NCBI RefSeq assembly: GCF_001891085.1
Contig: NZ_JXUP01000008.1
Location: 1 to 64,000 of the forward strand
Direction of reading: 5' to 3'
Origin: Campylobacter concisus
GTDB lineage: Bacteria; Campylobacterota; Campylobacteria; Campylobacterales; Campylobacteraceae
DNA: 64,000 bases
Shown here one piece after another: positions 52,084 through 61,999 of the stretch. The translations under genes and the position numbers were made by a program. Under the pieces are notes generated by a model, which was not told where the DNA came from, made no database searches, and worked only from the letters and a program-made list of their open reading frames with translations. How positions within the stretch are numbered: position 1 is the stretch's first letter; every line of letters begins with the position of its first letter.

Positions 52084-52742
52084 AATTTAATACTCTTTAC
52101 CACATCAGCGCCAAGTGCTAGCTTCATATGAAGAGAAAACATCTCGTGGTAAAAATCGCCATTATGTCCTGGTATATCGTACGTTTGCGTAAGATCAAAC
52201 GGCACGATAACTCTTGATTTTTTATTGTATTCATTAGCTCGTAGTTTAAGATAACTAACGCACTGATAAACGCACATATCAGTGCAATCTCCAGTGACTA
52301 TAAAGGTGTCTAGCTCCGGACGCTCTTCTAAAAATTTTTCAAATTCTTTATTAAAAGCAATACTTAAAGAGTTTTTATAAAATGCTCTGATCTCTTTAAA
52401 AAAGCTTAGATTTTCTATCTCTTTTATGGTTTTTATCTCATTTGTATCAAGCATAGCGTGAGGTAAAAATGTCTCAAATTCTTTCGAATCACTGGTGTGT
52501 CTATCTTCTATAAGGATAAAATTTCTAAAGCCAAAATCTTTCCACGCTCTATCAAAAAGTGTTGCGATCCCTTTTGATAAGGCAGCTACTCTTTGACTAG
52601 CGAGCGCACCACTACCAGCAAAAGCCTCTATCATATCGATACAGATAAATGCAACGTTTTTTGCTCCATCGTTTGAAATTTCTCTCAAATCGAGCGTTTG
52701 AAGAGAATTTTTAAATGTCTCAAGTTCGTTTTGTATGTTCAT
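52080..52742 (-). CDS. Nicotinamidase/isochorismatase-like cysteine hydrolase
   Basis: The ATG at 52742 (MNIQNELETF...) has AAAGGAG 5 bases upstream, so the in-frame extension to 52835 was rejected. The 220-residue protein shows the triad of the superfamily: Asp in C-I-D-M-I-E, a Lys region near residue 130, and Cys in T-G-D-C-T-D-M-C-V. It also has D-R-H near residue 80, as in the metal site of nicotinamidases. It may deamidate nicotinamide in NAD salvage; the substrate is inferred. It begins 2 bases after flgS. Confidence 0.8.
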   Translation of the reverse strand: MNIQNELETFKNSLQTLDLREISNDGAKNVAFICIDMIEAFAGSGALASQRVAALSKGIATLFDRAWKDFGFRNFILIEDRHTSDSKEFETFLPHAMLDTNEIKTIKEIENLSFFKEIRAFYKNSLSIAFNKEFEKFLEERPELDTFIVTGDCTDMCVYQCVSYLKLRANEYNKKSRVIVPFDLTQTYDIPGHNGDFYHEMFSLHMKLALGADVVKSIKF

Positions 52743-52744
52743 TC

Positions 52745-53728
52745 TTACTCCTTTATTGGTAAATTTATGCAAAATGTTTTTGGATTTAGTGTGATCTCGA
52801 TGCTGCCTTTGTGAGCCTGCACTATCTGTAAACAAAGGTGCAAACCAAGGCCATTGCCTTTTAGCTTGCTACTTTTAAATGGCTCAAAAACTATAGCCTG
52901 ATCTTTGATGGGCTCACCACTATCATAGACAATAAATTTATGTTCTTGTGGTGTTTTTTCATAGCTTAAAATGATCTCTCCTTCATCATCATCGCTCTCT
53001 TCGATGGCATCAATGGCGTTAAATAAAATATTTTGAAAGACGATGGCTAGTAGATCAAGATCGCCCGTATATTTGCCATCTGGAAATTCTAGGCTAAATT
53101 TAATATCCTTTGAATAGTCGTAAAAATTTATAGCCTCTTCACACTCTTTTTTAAGCTGCGAAAAGTCAAAAATTTGTGCATTTATATTAAGACCTTTTGT
53201 AAAAAGTAGTGTGGCTTTGATTATACGTTCGACTCGCCATGTAGCTTTTTGTATTTGATTTACGATAGGCTTTGTGCGCTCATCAGCTCTTTTAAGTAGA
53301 GTTGAAGCTAAAAGCGAGATAGAGCCTACCGGATTTCTGATCTCGTGGGCTAGGTGAGCTGCTACTTGGCCCATAGAGGCAAGACGCTCGGTGCGTTTTT
53401 CTACTGTTATGTTTGTTGCAGAGATTATTAGTTTATTGTCTTTAGAGCTTGTTTTAAAAAGATAAATTTGCCCATCTACATTTATCTCGCCCTCTTTTTT
53501 TGGTATCTCTTTAAAAATTTTACCAAGTCTTACTGCTTCTGAGTTTTGTAAAAAAATCTCATCATTTTCATCTAACACCCAGATAGCATTTGGTAGAATT
53601 TCCACAATATCTTTAATGAAATTTTGCAAGTTTGCGTAAGATGATGTTAAATTTTTATATTCGTTTTCTATCAGATAAGTCTGCTCTATTAGGCTTTTTA
53701 AGCCAGCTTGGATATCGTGTTCGTTCAT
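52745..53728 (-). CDS. flgS: Flagellar sensor histidine kinase FlgS
   Basis: A 327-residue soluble kinase. The N-terminal third contains a PAS-like segment. The phospho-accepting H-box is A-A-H-L-A-H-E-I-R-N-P-V-G-S near residue 132, and the ATPase has G-N-G-L-G-L-H-L near residue 292. FlgS senses flagellar export-apparatus assembly and signals FlgR to turn on sigma-54 flagellar genes. It overlaps the DUF234 gene by 4 bases. Confidence 0.9.
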   Translation of the reverse strand: MNEHDIQAGLKSLIEQTYLIENEYKNLTSSYANLQNFIKDIVEILPNAIWVLDENDEIFLQNSEAVRLGKIFKEIPKKEGEINVDGQIYLFKTSSKDNKLIISATNITVEKRTERLASMGQVAAHLAHEIRNPVGSISLLASTLLKRADERTKPIVNQIQKATWRVERIIKATLLFTKGLNINAQIFDFSQLKKECEEAINFYDYSKDIKFSLEFPDGKYTGDLDLLAIVFQNILFNAIDAIEESDDDEGEIILSYEKTPQEHKFIVYDSGEPIKDQAIVFEPFKSSKLKGNGLGLHLCLQIVQAHKGSIEITLNPKTFCINLPIKE

Positions 53729-54561
53729 TTTAAAAGTTCCTCAAAATCGCTAATTTCATAAAGCCTTAGCCTTTCATCCTTTAGATTTCTTAGCTCGCTA
53801 CTAAATCCACTCTTTGAAAAAAGAGCAATAATATCTGGCCTAATGTTTAGTTTTTCACATTTTTTTAATAGTAAATTTAGCACGTTTTTGCAAACCTTTC
53901 TCTCTTTGTATTTTGCCTCTCCGACTATGATCTTGCCGCCTATATTTAATAGCATATCAAGCTCTATATTCCTGCTCCAAAAGCTACTTAAAAATATACC
54001 ATTAATCAGAAATTTTTTTGCCATGAGTTCACCGCATAAAATTTCAAATCCAAGGCTTGCATATTCGTCAAATTCCTTTTTTATAATGGCTAAAATTTCA
54101 TCATTTTTACCAGCTTTTAGTAAGCTTAAATTTGGCTCTATAAATCTAAACCAAAACCTTGAAAAATGGCTATTAAAATGTATTTTATCCTCAACTTTAT
54201 AGCCCCTTTCTTCTTTTTTTAGCATTTGGTTTTTTGATCTTTTTGGAAGTACTTCCCTACTTTTTTCAAGCAGTAAAAAATTCTTTTCAAAAAGCTTTGC
54301 ATAGACTTTGCTAGCTAGGCTTTGAGGTAAAATTTTATGTACGCTAAATTTTTTTCTATCGCTTCGTGCGAGTTTTATGAGGGCAGATTTTATAGCATTA
54401 TTTGTATCGGACTCGAAGTAAAATTTTGGCATCAAGGCTAAGAAGTTGTTTAAAATTTCAGCCTCGATTGCTTCAAAAACATCATAATATGAGTGCTTTA
54501 AATCAAACTCATCAAAGACGAGATGAAATTTAATAAGTTCATTTATGTCAAGGTGTTTCAT
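53725..54561 (-). CDS. DUF234 (nuclease-like fold) protein
   Basis: A 278-residue protein whose C-terminal half resembles DUF234, the restriction-endonuclease-like part of archaeal-type AAA proteins. Motifs near residue 195 are W-S-R-N-I-E-L-D-M-L and V-G-E-A-K-Y-K, the D...E-x-K pattern of that fold. No ATPase domain is present. It lies directly before flgS, as it does in other Campylobacter as far as I recall. Its function is unknown. Confidence 0.75.
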   Translation of the reverse strand: MKHLDINELIKFHLVFDEFDLKHSYYDVFEAIEAEILNNFLALMPKFYFESDTNNAIKSALIKLARSDRKKFSVHKILPQSLASKVYAKLFEKNFLLLEKSREVLPKRSKNQMLKKEERGYKVEDKIHFNSHFSRFWFRFIEPNLSLLKAGKNDEILAIIKKEFDEYASLGFEILCGELMAKKFLINGIFLSSFWSRNIELDMLLNIGGKIIVGEAKYKERKVCKNVLNLLLKKCEKLNIRPDIIALFSKSGFSSELRNLKDERLRLYEISDFEELLK

Positions 54562-54671
54562 TCGCTCAAATGTTGATTTTAAAGCTTTTATATCGGCTCC
54601 TTTATTTGGGCATTGTAGTATATTTTAGCTAAAGTAATCTATAATACTACGCAAAAAACAAGGGTTGTGAT

Positions 54672-56003
54672 TTGGTAAATTTAGAGCATATTAGAGAAAA
54701 TATAATTTTAAAAAATGGCATTTATTATTTTGACTTTACAGCTTCAGGGCTAGCTTATAAACCTATTGAAGATGAGATAGCAAAAATACTCCAAACATAC
54801 GCAAATACGCACTCTATCAGCTCATCAAACGCCTATAAAACCGCTCAAACTTATGAAGATTCAAGACGTGAATTAAAAAGCTTACTAGGACTTGATGATA
54901 GTTTTTATCTTTTTACTTGTGGCAATGGAGCTACCGGTGCGATAAAGAAATTTCAAGAAATTTTAGGAATTTATGCACCGCCAGTATTAAAAAAAAGATA
55001 TTCATTAAAAGCAGATGAAAATTCTCCGCTCGTAGTACTTGGCCCTTATGAGCATCATTCAAATGAGATAAGCTTTAGGCAAGCACTTTGTGAGGTTGAG
55101 CGTATCAGGCTTGATAAAAATGGAGGGATTGACTTTAATCATTTGGAGCAAATTTTAAGGATAAATGTCGGTCGTGAGATCATTGCAACTTTTAGTGTGG
55201 CTTCAAATGTGACTGGGGTTTTGAGCGACTACCGCAAAATTTACACTCTTATAAAATCTTATGGCGGCATTGTAGCATTTGATGCTGCAAGTTTTAGCGC
55301 TTATGGAAATATTGATTGTGACTATTTTGATGCTCTTTTTTTATCGCCACATAAATTGCTTGGTGGAGTTGGAAGTTGTGGGCTTCTTGCTATAAAAAAG
55401 ATACTTGCAAACTCAGATGAGCCGACATTTGCTGGCGGTGGAACGGTAAGTTATGTCAGCAAAAACTACGCTATATTTGTAAAAGATAGTGAACAGCTAG
55501 AAGAGGCTGGCACCCCGCCTATTTTAGGACTTATAAGGGCAAATTTGGCTTATAGGCTAAGAAATGAGATAGGATTTGAGGCAATATATGAAAACGAGAG
55601 CGAGCTTGGAGAGTATTTGGAAAAAAAGCTAGCAGAAATTCCTGAGCTTACGTGCTATCATCCAAATAACATAAAGCGTTTGCCGATATTTGCTTTTAAC
55701 GTGACTGGCGTTTCGCCTTATGAACTAGCCAAAGTTTTAAGCAAAGAATATGGCATTCAAACGCGTGCAGGATGTTCTTGTGCTGGGCCATATGGACATG
55801 ATTTGCTTCATTTAAAAGAAGATGCACTATTTACCCATAAGCCAGGCTGGGTAAGGGCTGGACTCCACTATACGCATACGCTACAAGACGCGGATTATTT
55901 AGTAGATGCATTAAAAAATAGCATTAAGAAGTATTCAAGTAGTTGGAAGGTCGATGATCCTTTTAGTGTTGATAAAATTTCAGGTTGTATGGGAGATAGA
56001 TGA
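54672..56003 (+). CDS. Class V aminotransferase (NifS/CsdA-like)
   Basis: A 443-residue PLP enzyme starting with TTG at 54672. The PLP lysine lies in F-L-S-P-H-K-L-L-G-G, and the His in G-P-Y-E-H-H-S. The active cysteine loop reads R-A-G-C-S-C-A-G-P-Y-G-H, as in cysteine desulfurase relatives. It likely handles sulfur or selenium from cysteine. It overlaps thiD by 4 bases, which may connect it with the sulfur step of thiamine synthesis. A paralogue lies at 57415. Confidence 0.85.
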   Translation: MVNLEHIRENIILKNGIYYFDFTASGLAYKPIEDEIAKILQTYANTHSISSSNAYKTAQTYEDSRRELKSLLGLDDSFYLFTCGNGATGAIKKFQEILGIYAPPVLKKRYSLKADENSPLVVLGPYEHHSNEISFRQALCEVERIRLDKNGGIDFNHLEQILRINVGREIIATFSVASNVTGVLSDYRKIYTLIKSYGGIVAFDAASFSAYGNIDCDYFDALFLSPHKLLGGVGSCGLLAIKKILANSDEPTFAGGGTVSYVSKNYAIFVKDSEQLEEAGTPPILGLIRANLAYRLRNEIGFEAIYENESELGEYLEKKLAEIPELTCYHPNNIKRLPIFAFNVTGVSPYELAKVLSKEYGIQTRAGCSCAGPYGHDLLHLKEDALFTHKPGWVRAGLHYTHTLQDADYLVDALKNSIKKYSSSWKVDDPFSVDKISGCMGDR

Positions 56004-56746
56004 AAAATATATTAATCATTGCAGGAAGTGATAGTGTTGGTGGAGCTGGTGCACAAGCTGATATTAAGACATGTGAGGCATTTTCTTGCTACGCAGCGAC
56101 AGCTATCACGGCTCTTACGGCACAAAATACAAATGGTGTTAACAATATCTTTGCTACAAATGCTACAAATCTAAATGAACAGATCAAAATGGTAGACGAA
56201 GAGCTAAACATAGATGCCATAAAGGTTGGTATGCTTTTTAATAAAGAGCTTATATCTTGCGTTGGTTCTTGGCTTGAAAAATTTCATAAGCAAGGCATTA
56301 AAATAGTAATAGACCCAGTTTGCGTAGCAAAATCAGGCTCAAAGCTTCTTGAGGATGATGCGATAGCAAGCTTAAAAGAGCTTTTTAAATTTGCAGACAT
56401 TATCACGCCAAATATCGATGAAGCCAAAGTTTTGGAGCTTGATAGTAAAAATTTACCTTGCGATATGATCTTAAAGCGAAGCATGGTTGCAGAAATTTGC
56501 GAAGATACTCTTTTTAAAAAAAATGGTGACGTGCTTAAATTTAAAGAGCCACTAATAAAACCAGAGATCATGCACGGGGCTGGATGTAGCTTTGCAAGTG
56601 CGCTAGCATGCTTGCTGGCTAATGGACACACCAAAGAAGAGGCCATAAAACTAGCCAAAAAATATATTTTAAATGCTATTAAAAATGCAATTACGACAAA
56701 ATTTGGCAAACGTCTACTAAATCATAAAGTTGGCATAAGTGATTGA
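56000..56746 (+). CDS. thiD: Hydroxymethylpyrimidine/phosphomethylpyrimidine kinase
   Basis: A 248-residue ribokinase-like enzyme with I-A-G-S-D-S-V-G-G-A-G-A-Q-A-D at the N-terminus and the anion-hole M-H-G-A-G-C-S-F-A-S-A near residue 195. It phosphorylates HMP twice to give HMP-PP for thiamine. It overlaps the aminotransferase upstream by 4 bases and thiE downstream by 8. Confidence 0.95.
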   Translation: MKNILIIAGSDSVGGAGAQADIKTCEAFSCYAATAITALTAQNTNGVNNIFATNATNLNEQIKMVDEELNIDAIKVGMLFNKELISCVGSWLEKFHKQGIKIVIDPVCVAKSGSKLLEDDAIASLKELFKFADIITPNIDEAKVLELDSKNLPCDMILKRSMVAEICEDTLFKKNGDVLKFKEPLIKPEIMHGAGCSFASALACLLANGHTKEEAIKLAKKYILNAIKNAITTKFGKRLLNHKVGISD

Positions 56747-57344
56747 AATTTATGCGATTAGCGACGATGTGTTGATGCCTGAAAATTTAGCCTTGCAATA
56801 TACTAAAGAAATTTTAGAGTGTGGGGTGAAATTTTTTCAATTTCGCTCTAAAAAAATACCCAAAGATGAGAGGCTAGCTGGTGAAATTTTCAACCTATGC
56901 GAAAAATTTGGAGCCAGATTTATCGTAAATGATGATATTTTATTTGCTGCTCATATAGGAGCAAAGTCCGTGCATTTGGGAAAAGATGATGCGAGCATAA
57001 AAGAGGCGTTTGAAATTTTAGGAGATGATGCTTACGTGGGAATTAGCTGCTATGATAGCTTGGAGCTTGCCATTAGGGCAAAACAAAATGGTGCTAGCTA
57101 TGTGGCTTTTGGAGCGATGTTTAAAAGCCCAACAAAACCAAATGCGCCACTTTGCAAGGCCCAAACCATATCACAAGCAAAAGAAATGGGAATGAATGTG
57201 TGTGTCATAGGTGGCATAAACTCTAGTAACATTGCAAGTGTCGCTAGAGTAAAGCCAGACATGATCGCCTTAATATCCGCTATCTATAAAGATGGCACGA
57301 TAAAGAAAAATATAGAAAATTTACAAAGAAATTTATTGCTGTAA
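56739..57344 (+). CDS. thiE: Thiamine phosphate synthase
   Basis: A 201-residue TIM-barrel enzyme, GTG start within the thiD end. Motifs are F-Q-F-R-S-K-K near residue 35, I-V-N-D-D, V-H-L-G-K-D-D, G-I-S-C-Y and A-F-G-A-M-F-K-S-P-T-K. It joins HMP-PP and thiazole phosphate. It follows thiD in one unit. Confidence 0.95.
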   Translation: MIEIYAISDDVLMPENLALQYTKEILECGVKFFQFRSKKIPKDERLAGEIFNLCEKFGARFIVNDDILFAAHIGAKSVHLGKDDASIKEAFEILGDDAYVGISCYDSLELAIRAKQNGASYVAFGAMFKSPTKPNAPLCKAQTISQAKEMGMNVCVIGGINSSNIASVARVKPDMIALISAIYKDGTIKKNIENLQRNLLL

Positions 57345-57414
57345 AAGATGCTTGTTTTGCAAGATTTTTTATGAAAATTTAATTATAATCCCTGCTTTAA
57401 ATAAAAGGAAAACA

Positions 57415-58692
57415 TTGCTAAATATTGATGAAGTAAGAAAAAATATCATTTTAGAAGAAGGCCTTTACTATTTTGACTACACGGCTTCAGGTCTTGCTTA
57501 CAAACCCATTGAAGATGAAATTTTAAAATTTTTAAAAACCTACGCAAACACTCACTCAGATAGTAGTTCAAGCGCTGTGCTAACGCAAAAATGCTATGAA
57601 AATGCAAGAGCTGAGTTAAAAAGCTTATTAGGCCTTGACGATAGTTTTTATCTTATTGCGACTGGTCAAGGAGCAACGGCTGCGATAAAGAAATTTCAGG
57701 AGATAATGGGAATTTATATCTCACCAGCTACAAGAGCTTTGATAGGCGAAGCAAATTTAAGAAAATTAAACTTGCCACTAGCGATCATTGGCCCTTATGA
57801 GCATCACTCCGTTGAAGTTAGCTTAAGAGAAGGGCTTTGTGATATAAAACGTATAGAGCTTGATGAAAATAATGAGATAGATTATGCGATGCTTGAGAAT
57901 GCATTAAAGCAAAATGCAAAAAGAAAGATAATAGCTAGTTTTAGTGCCGCCTCAAACGTCACTGGCGTTAAAACTAATTATAAAAAAATTTACTCGCTGA
58001 TTAAAAAATATGATGGTATTTTAGCACTTGACGTGGCCACTCTTAGTGCTTATGAAAATGTTGATTGCAGATATTTTGACGCACTGTTTCTCTCGCCTCA
58101 CAAGCTACTTGGCGGAGTTGGGAGTTGTGGGCTTTTGGCTATCAAAAAAGAGCTTTGTAAAAATTTGCCTACATTTGCAGCTGGAGGCACAGTCAAGTAC
58201 GTAAGCAGGACATCACATGTTTTTACTAATGAAGTTGAAAATTTAGAAGAGGGTGGCACGCCACCGATAATGCAGCTAATGCGTGCAAATTTAGCCTACA
58301 AGCTAAGAAATGAAATCGGACTTAATAATATAAAAGTGGCTGAATGTGAGCTGGGCGAGATGTTTTGTAAAGAGCTAGAAAAGATAGATGAGGTGATAAA
58401 TTATTGTCCTGAAAATTTAGACAGATTGCCTATTTTTGCATTTAATGTAAAAGGTGTTTCTCCTTATGATTTTGCTGCTAGTTTAAGTAGTGATTTTGGT
58501 ATACAAACACGTGCAGGCTGTGATTGCGCTGGGCCGTATGGACATGATCTGCTTAATTTAAAAGATAATACCGTTTTTGAAGCAAAACCTGGCTGGGTAC
58601 GTGTTAGCATTCACTATACGCATACAAAAGAGGATATAAAATATCTTATAAATGCCATAAAATCTTGCATCAAAAAGCACAAAGAAGGATAG
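57415..58692 (+). CDS. Class V aminotransferase paralogue
   Basis: The TTG at 57415, after AAAGGA, was chosen because it aligns with the TTG start of the first copy; an in-frame ATG at 57352 would add 21 unusual residues. The product has about 425 residues and the same motifs (S-P-H-K-L-L-G-G; R-A-G-C-D-C-A-G-P-Y-G-H; note D for S). It is a duplicate of the gene at 54672. Two copies flank thiD-thiE, so the cluster arose by duplication. Confidence 0.85.
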   Translation: MLNIDEVRKNIILEEGLYYFDYTASGLAYKPIEDEILKFLKTYANTHSDSSSSAVLTQKCYENARAELKSLLGLDDSFYLIATGQGATAAIKKFQEIMGIYISPATRALIGEANLRKLNLPLAIIGPYEHHSVEVSLREGLCDIKRIELDENNEIDYAMLENALKQNAKRKIIASFSAASNVTGVKTNYKKIYSLIKKYDGILALDVATLSAYENVDCRYFDALFLSPHKLLGGVGSCGLLAIKKELCKNLPTFAAGGTVKYVSRTSHVFTNEVENLEEGGTPPIMQLMRANLAYKLRNEIGLNNIKVAECELGEMFCKELEKIDEVINYCPENLDRLPIFAFNVKGVSPYDFAASLSSDFGIQTRAGCDCAGPYGHDLLNLKDNTVFEAKPGWVRVSIHYTHTKEDIKYLINAIKSCIKKHKEG

Positions 58693-58729
58693 AGCAAAAA
58701 CTGTATGCTTGATATTTGTGGAGAAAATT

Positions 58730-59836
58730 TTAGAAGTGAATTTTTATAAAGCTATAAGTTCTATCAAATCTAAAAGTTAGCAAATTTTGCAAAATTCCAA
58801 AAAGCACCATAAATGTAACAAAGCTGCTTCCGCCGTAACTAAAAAATGGCAGTGGTACGCCCACAACTGGTGCAAAACCGATCGTCATCGAGACATTTAC
58901 ACCAACATAAACGAAAATAAGTGCAGCAATCCCCGTAGTGGTAACTTGTGTAAAATAGTCGTTTTTTAGGCCGTAATTTAAACTTAAAAGATGTGTTATA
59001 AGCGCCCCATAAAGCCCAAGCAGAAACAATCCACCATAAAAGCCAAAACGCTCGATGTTGTAGGCAAAGATGAAGTCACTAGTGGCGATTGGTAAAAATT
59101 TAAAGTGCGTCTGCGTCGCTTCGTCCTTTGGCTTGCCTTTTAACCCACCACTACCTATGGCGATGATACTTTGTTTGACGTGATAGCTTGGCTCTTCAGC
59201 GATAAAATCGTGAATCCTCTTTTTTTGATAGTCATGTAAATTTTCATATAAAACTGGCGCCGAAAAGCCTATCGCAAGGATAATAGTGATCCAAATTTTC
59301 TTATTTACGCCGATGACAAAAAGGATGGTGTAGCCAACTATCAAAAGTATGAGTGCGGTGCCAAGATCAGGCTCTTTCATGATGAGCGCAAATGGCAAAA
59401 GTATGTAAAAACTAAGCCTTAAAAAGTCTTTTAGCCCATACCCATCGACCTCTGGCGGGCGCTGCTTAACTAGATAGGCTAGCATCAGCAAAAAGGCTGG
59501 CTTCATGAGCTCTGAGGGCTGAAGCGTGAAGTGAACGAAGGGAATTTCAAGCCAGCGCCTAGCTCCTAGCTTGCTAACGCCAAAGATATCAACGCTTAAA
59601 AGCAGCACGATGCAGACCCAGTAAAACATCGGGATGATCCAGTCTATGCGTCTAATAGGCAGCAAAAATGCGATGCAAAATGAGACAAATCCGATGCCAA
59701 AATATACAAGCTGTTTGTTTGCCAAAATGTCGTTTGCTTCGGAGACTAGGATGTATGAGATGGCTATGATTGGGATGATCAAAAACGGCTGAATAAAATC
59801 AAAATGTGTTAAAATACGCCGATCTAGTTTTATCAA
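58730..59836 (-). CDS. rodA: RodA rod-shape SEDS glycosyltransferase
   Basis: A 368-residue polytopic protein with about 10 membrane helices. The SEDS hallmark lies in Q-P-S-E-L-M-K-P-A-F-L-L-M, the E-P-D-L-G-T-A-L segment, and the C-terminal G-V-P-L-P-F-F-S-Y-G-G-S-S. It polymerises peptidoglycan with PBP2 during elongation. Length and motif order favour RodA over FtsW. Confidence 0.92.
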   Translation of the reverse strand: MIKLDRRILTHFDFIQPFLIIPIIAISYILVSEANDILANKQLVYFGIGFVSFCIAFLLPIRRIDWIIPMFYWVCIVLLLSVDIFGVSKLGARRWLEIPFVHFTLQPSELMKPAFLLMLAYLVKQRPPEVDGYGLKDFLRLSFYILLPFALIMKEPDLGTALILLIVGYTILFVIGVNKKIWITIILAIGFSAPVLYENLHDYQKKRIHDFIAEEPSYHVKQSIIAIGSGGLKGKPKDEATQTHFKFLPIATSDFIFAYNIERFGFYGGLFLLGLYGALITHLLSLNYGLKNDYFTQVTTTGIAALIFVYVGVNVSMTIGFAPVVGVPLPFFSYGGSSFVTFMVLFGILQNLLTFRFDRTYSFIKIHF

Positions 59837-59882
59837 GAAGCAAACCTTAATTTTTGGGCTAGATTATATCACAAACAAGGCT

Positions 59883-60860
59883 TTGATTTTGGTTAAATTT
59901 AATGTTTTAAATAGCTCAAGACTCGACGTTGCAGTGGCCAAAGAGCTTCAAATTTCACGTAATCAAGCTTTAAATTTGATAAAAGACTCCCTTGTAAGCG
60001 TAAATTTAAAACCAGTCTCAAAACCAAGCTTTTTACTGAGCGAAAACGATGAAATTTGCGTAAATTTTGCCCCAAAAAAAGAGGTGCAAAACGAATACGA
60101 AGTAAATTTTGACATCCCGATCATCTACGAGGACGACGATCTCATAGTGCTAAACAAGCCCCCGCAAATCGTCGTTCACCAAGCCCCAAGCGTCAAAGAG
60201 GCGACACTTGTTGAGTGGCTAAATAAAAAGGGCTTTATGCTTTCAAATTTAAACGGTGACGTAAGAGCTGGCATCGTCCACCGCCTAGATAAGGGCACGA
60301 GCGGCGCTATCGTCGTTGCTAAAAACAACTTCGCCCACGCAAAACTAAGCGAGCAGCTAAGCGATAAGAGCATGGGACGAATTTATCTAGCGCTGACTGA
60401 CCTACCGCTAAAAGAGGACGTCATCATCGACAAGCCAATCGGCAGAAATCCAAACAACCGCCTAAAAAAAGCGATCGTTGCAGACGCTAAATTTGCAAAA
60501 AGTGCCTTTGTAAATTTGCTAAGTGAAGGCGGAGTAAATTTGATAGCAGCAAAGCTTTTTACAGGCAGGACGCACCAGATAAGAGTGCATCTTGCCAGCA
60601 TAAATCGCCACATTTTAGGCGATGATTTATACGGATTTAAGAGCCAAGGCGATAAAATAAGCAGAGTTATGCTTCACGCTTATATGCTCTATTTTATCCA
60701 TCCGCGAACTGGCAAAAGGGTAGAATTTACCGCAAAAACGTATGATGACTTTAACCAAATAATTTACAAAAAAATTCCCAAGGAGATTTTTGATGAAAAA
60801 ATTTGCCCTACGCATATTGACACCATTTTTAGTAGCTTTCTTAGCGGGATGCGGCTCTAG
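59883..60860 (+). CDS. RluA/RluD-type pseudouridine synthase
   Basis: A 325-residue RNA-modifying enzyme starting with TTG. An S4-like RNA-binding region lies at residues about 3-60, and the catalytic domain has Asp in G-I-V-H-R-L-D-K-G-T-S-G near residue 135, then F-T-G-R-T-H-Q-I-R-V-H-L. It isomerises uridines in 23S rRNA; the exact site is not predictable. The last 22 residues run 68 bases into the next gene, which is unusual and may be due to a one-base T-run difference near 60790. Confidence 0.88.
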   Translation: MILVKFNVLNSSRLDVAVAKELQISRNQALNLIKDSLVSVNLKPVSKPSFLLSENDEICVNFAPKKEVQNEYEVNFDIPIIYEDDDLIVLNKPPQIVVHQAPSVKEATLVEWLNKKGFMLSNLNGDVRAGIVHRLDKGTSGAIVVAKNNFAHAKLSEQLSDKSMGRIYLALTDLPLKEDVIIDKPIGRNPNNRLKKAIVADAKFAKSAFVNLLSEGGVNLIAAKLFTGRTHQIRVHLASINRHILGDDLYGFKSQGDKISRVMLHAYMLYFIHPRTGKRVEFTAKTYDDFNQIIYKKIPKEIFDEKICPTHIDTIFSSFLSGMRL

Positions 60861-61999
60861 CGTACCGACTCAGCAAAGCACGTCACTACCAACGATTACA
60901 AGCTTAAAAACTATTTCAGACATGACAGAAGTTGGCTTCGAGTGGAACCCAGTGAGCGACGAGAGCGTCGTTGGCTACTACCTTTACCGCTCAAATCCAA
61001 ACGATGCAAACTCAAAAATGCAACTAGTTGCAAACATAAAAGACCGCTTTGCTACGCACTACGTGGATCGCGACCTAGCTCCAGAGACCACTTACTCATA
61101 TCAGATGAGAACCTACTCAAACAACGCCATCTCTCAACCAGGTGCAATCGCAACTGCGACAACTAAGCCACTACTTGACTCTGTGCCATTTGCGCAAGCT
61201 ATCACAGGGCTTCCAGGCCGCGTAAAAGTGATCTGGAGACCACATCCTGATAGCACAGTAGCAAGCTACATCATCCAAAGAAGCGATGCAGGAGCTAATA
61301 AATTTAGCCAAGTAGCAGAGGTAAATGGCAGACTAAATGCCGAGTATATCGACACTGAGGTAAAACCTGGCAGATCTTATGAGTATAGGATCTTAGTTAA
61401 AACTTCTTCTGGCGTCATCTCAAAACCAAGCCAAAATATAAGCGCCACAACAAAGGAGTTACCCTAAATCAGTAACGAACGTCCAAGCGACTAAAAACGC
61501 GCCAAAAAAGATCATCTTAACGTGGGATTACGCGCCGGCTGAGGATTTTGCTTATTTTAAGGTTTATAGAACGACAAGTAAAATTTTGCCTTACACATAC
61601 CTAGCAAAAACGACTAGCAACACCTATGAGGATCTCATAAATACAAACGCAGCGACAAGGTATTATAGGGTCACAGCTGTCGATAAAGACGGTCTTGAGA
61701 GCTTAAAGCAAGAAGAGCCGATCGTTGGTAGTACGCTTGGCGCACCAAAAACTCCAAGCATAAGCGCTAGCTACGATGGTAGCGGCGTAAATGTAAGCTG
61801 GAGTGCAGTTGATAGAGCTAGCTCATATACAGTTTATAGAAGCGGTGCTAGCGAGAAAGTTTTTAGCGGTATAAGTGATACTGGGCTTAGAGATGACAGC
61901 GTCCAAAAAGGAGCTAGCTACTCTTATAGCGTCGTAGCAGTCGATGAGTACGGCATCGCCTCTGATAAGTCATCAAAAGCAGAAGTTAGCACAAAATAA
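60793..61999 (+). pseudogene. Fibronectin-III repeat lipoprotein, frameshifted
   Basis: The frame begins MKKFALRILTPFLVAFLAGC, a lipoprotein signal with lipobox L-A-G-C at residues 17-20. It stops at 61465-61467. Removing one C from CCC at 61462-61464 continues the frame as E-L-P-K-S-V-T-N-V to the stop at 61999. The whole protein would have about 400 residues and four fibronectin-III-like domains (each with W-x-P/D...V-x-x-Y...Y-R). It lies between the pseudouridine synthase and trmB. A sequence error is possible. Confidence 0.8.

Noticed and set aside
52743-52835. Upstream extension of the nicotinamidase-like protein
   Set aside because: It overlaps flgS, and a strong ribosome site stands before the inner ATG at 52742.
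57352-57414. ATG-started N-terminal extension of the second aminotransferase
   Set aside because: Not shared with the paralogue, and AAAGGA precedes the TTG at 57415 that aligns with the other copy's start.
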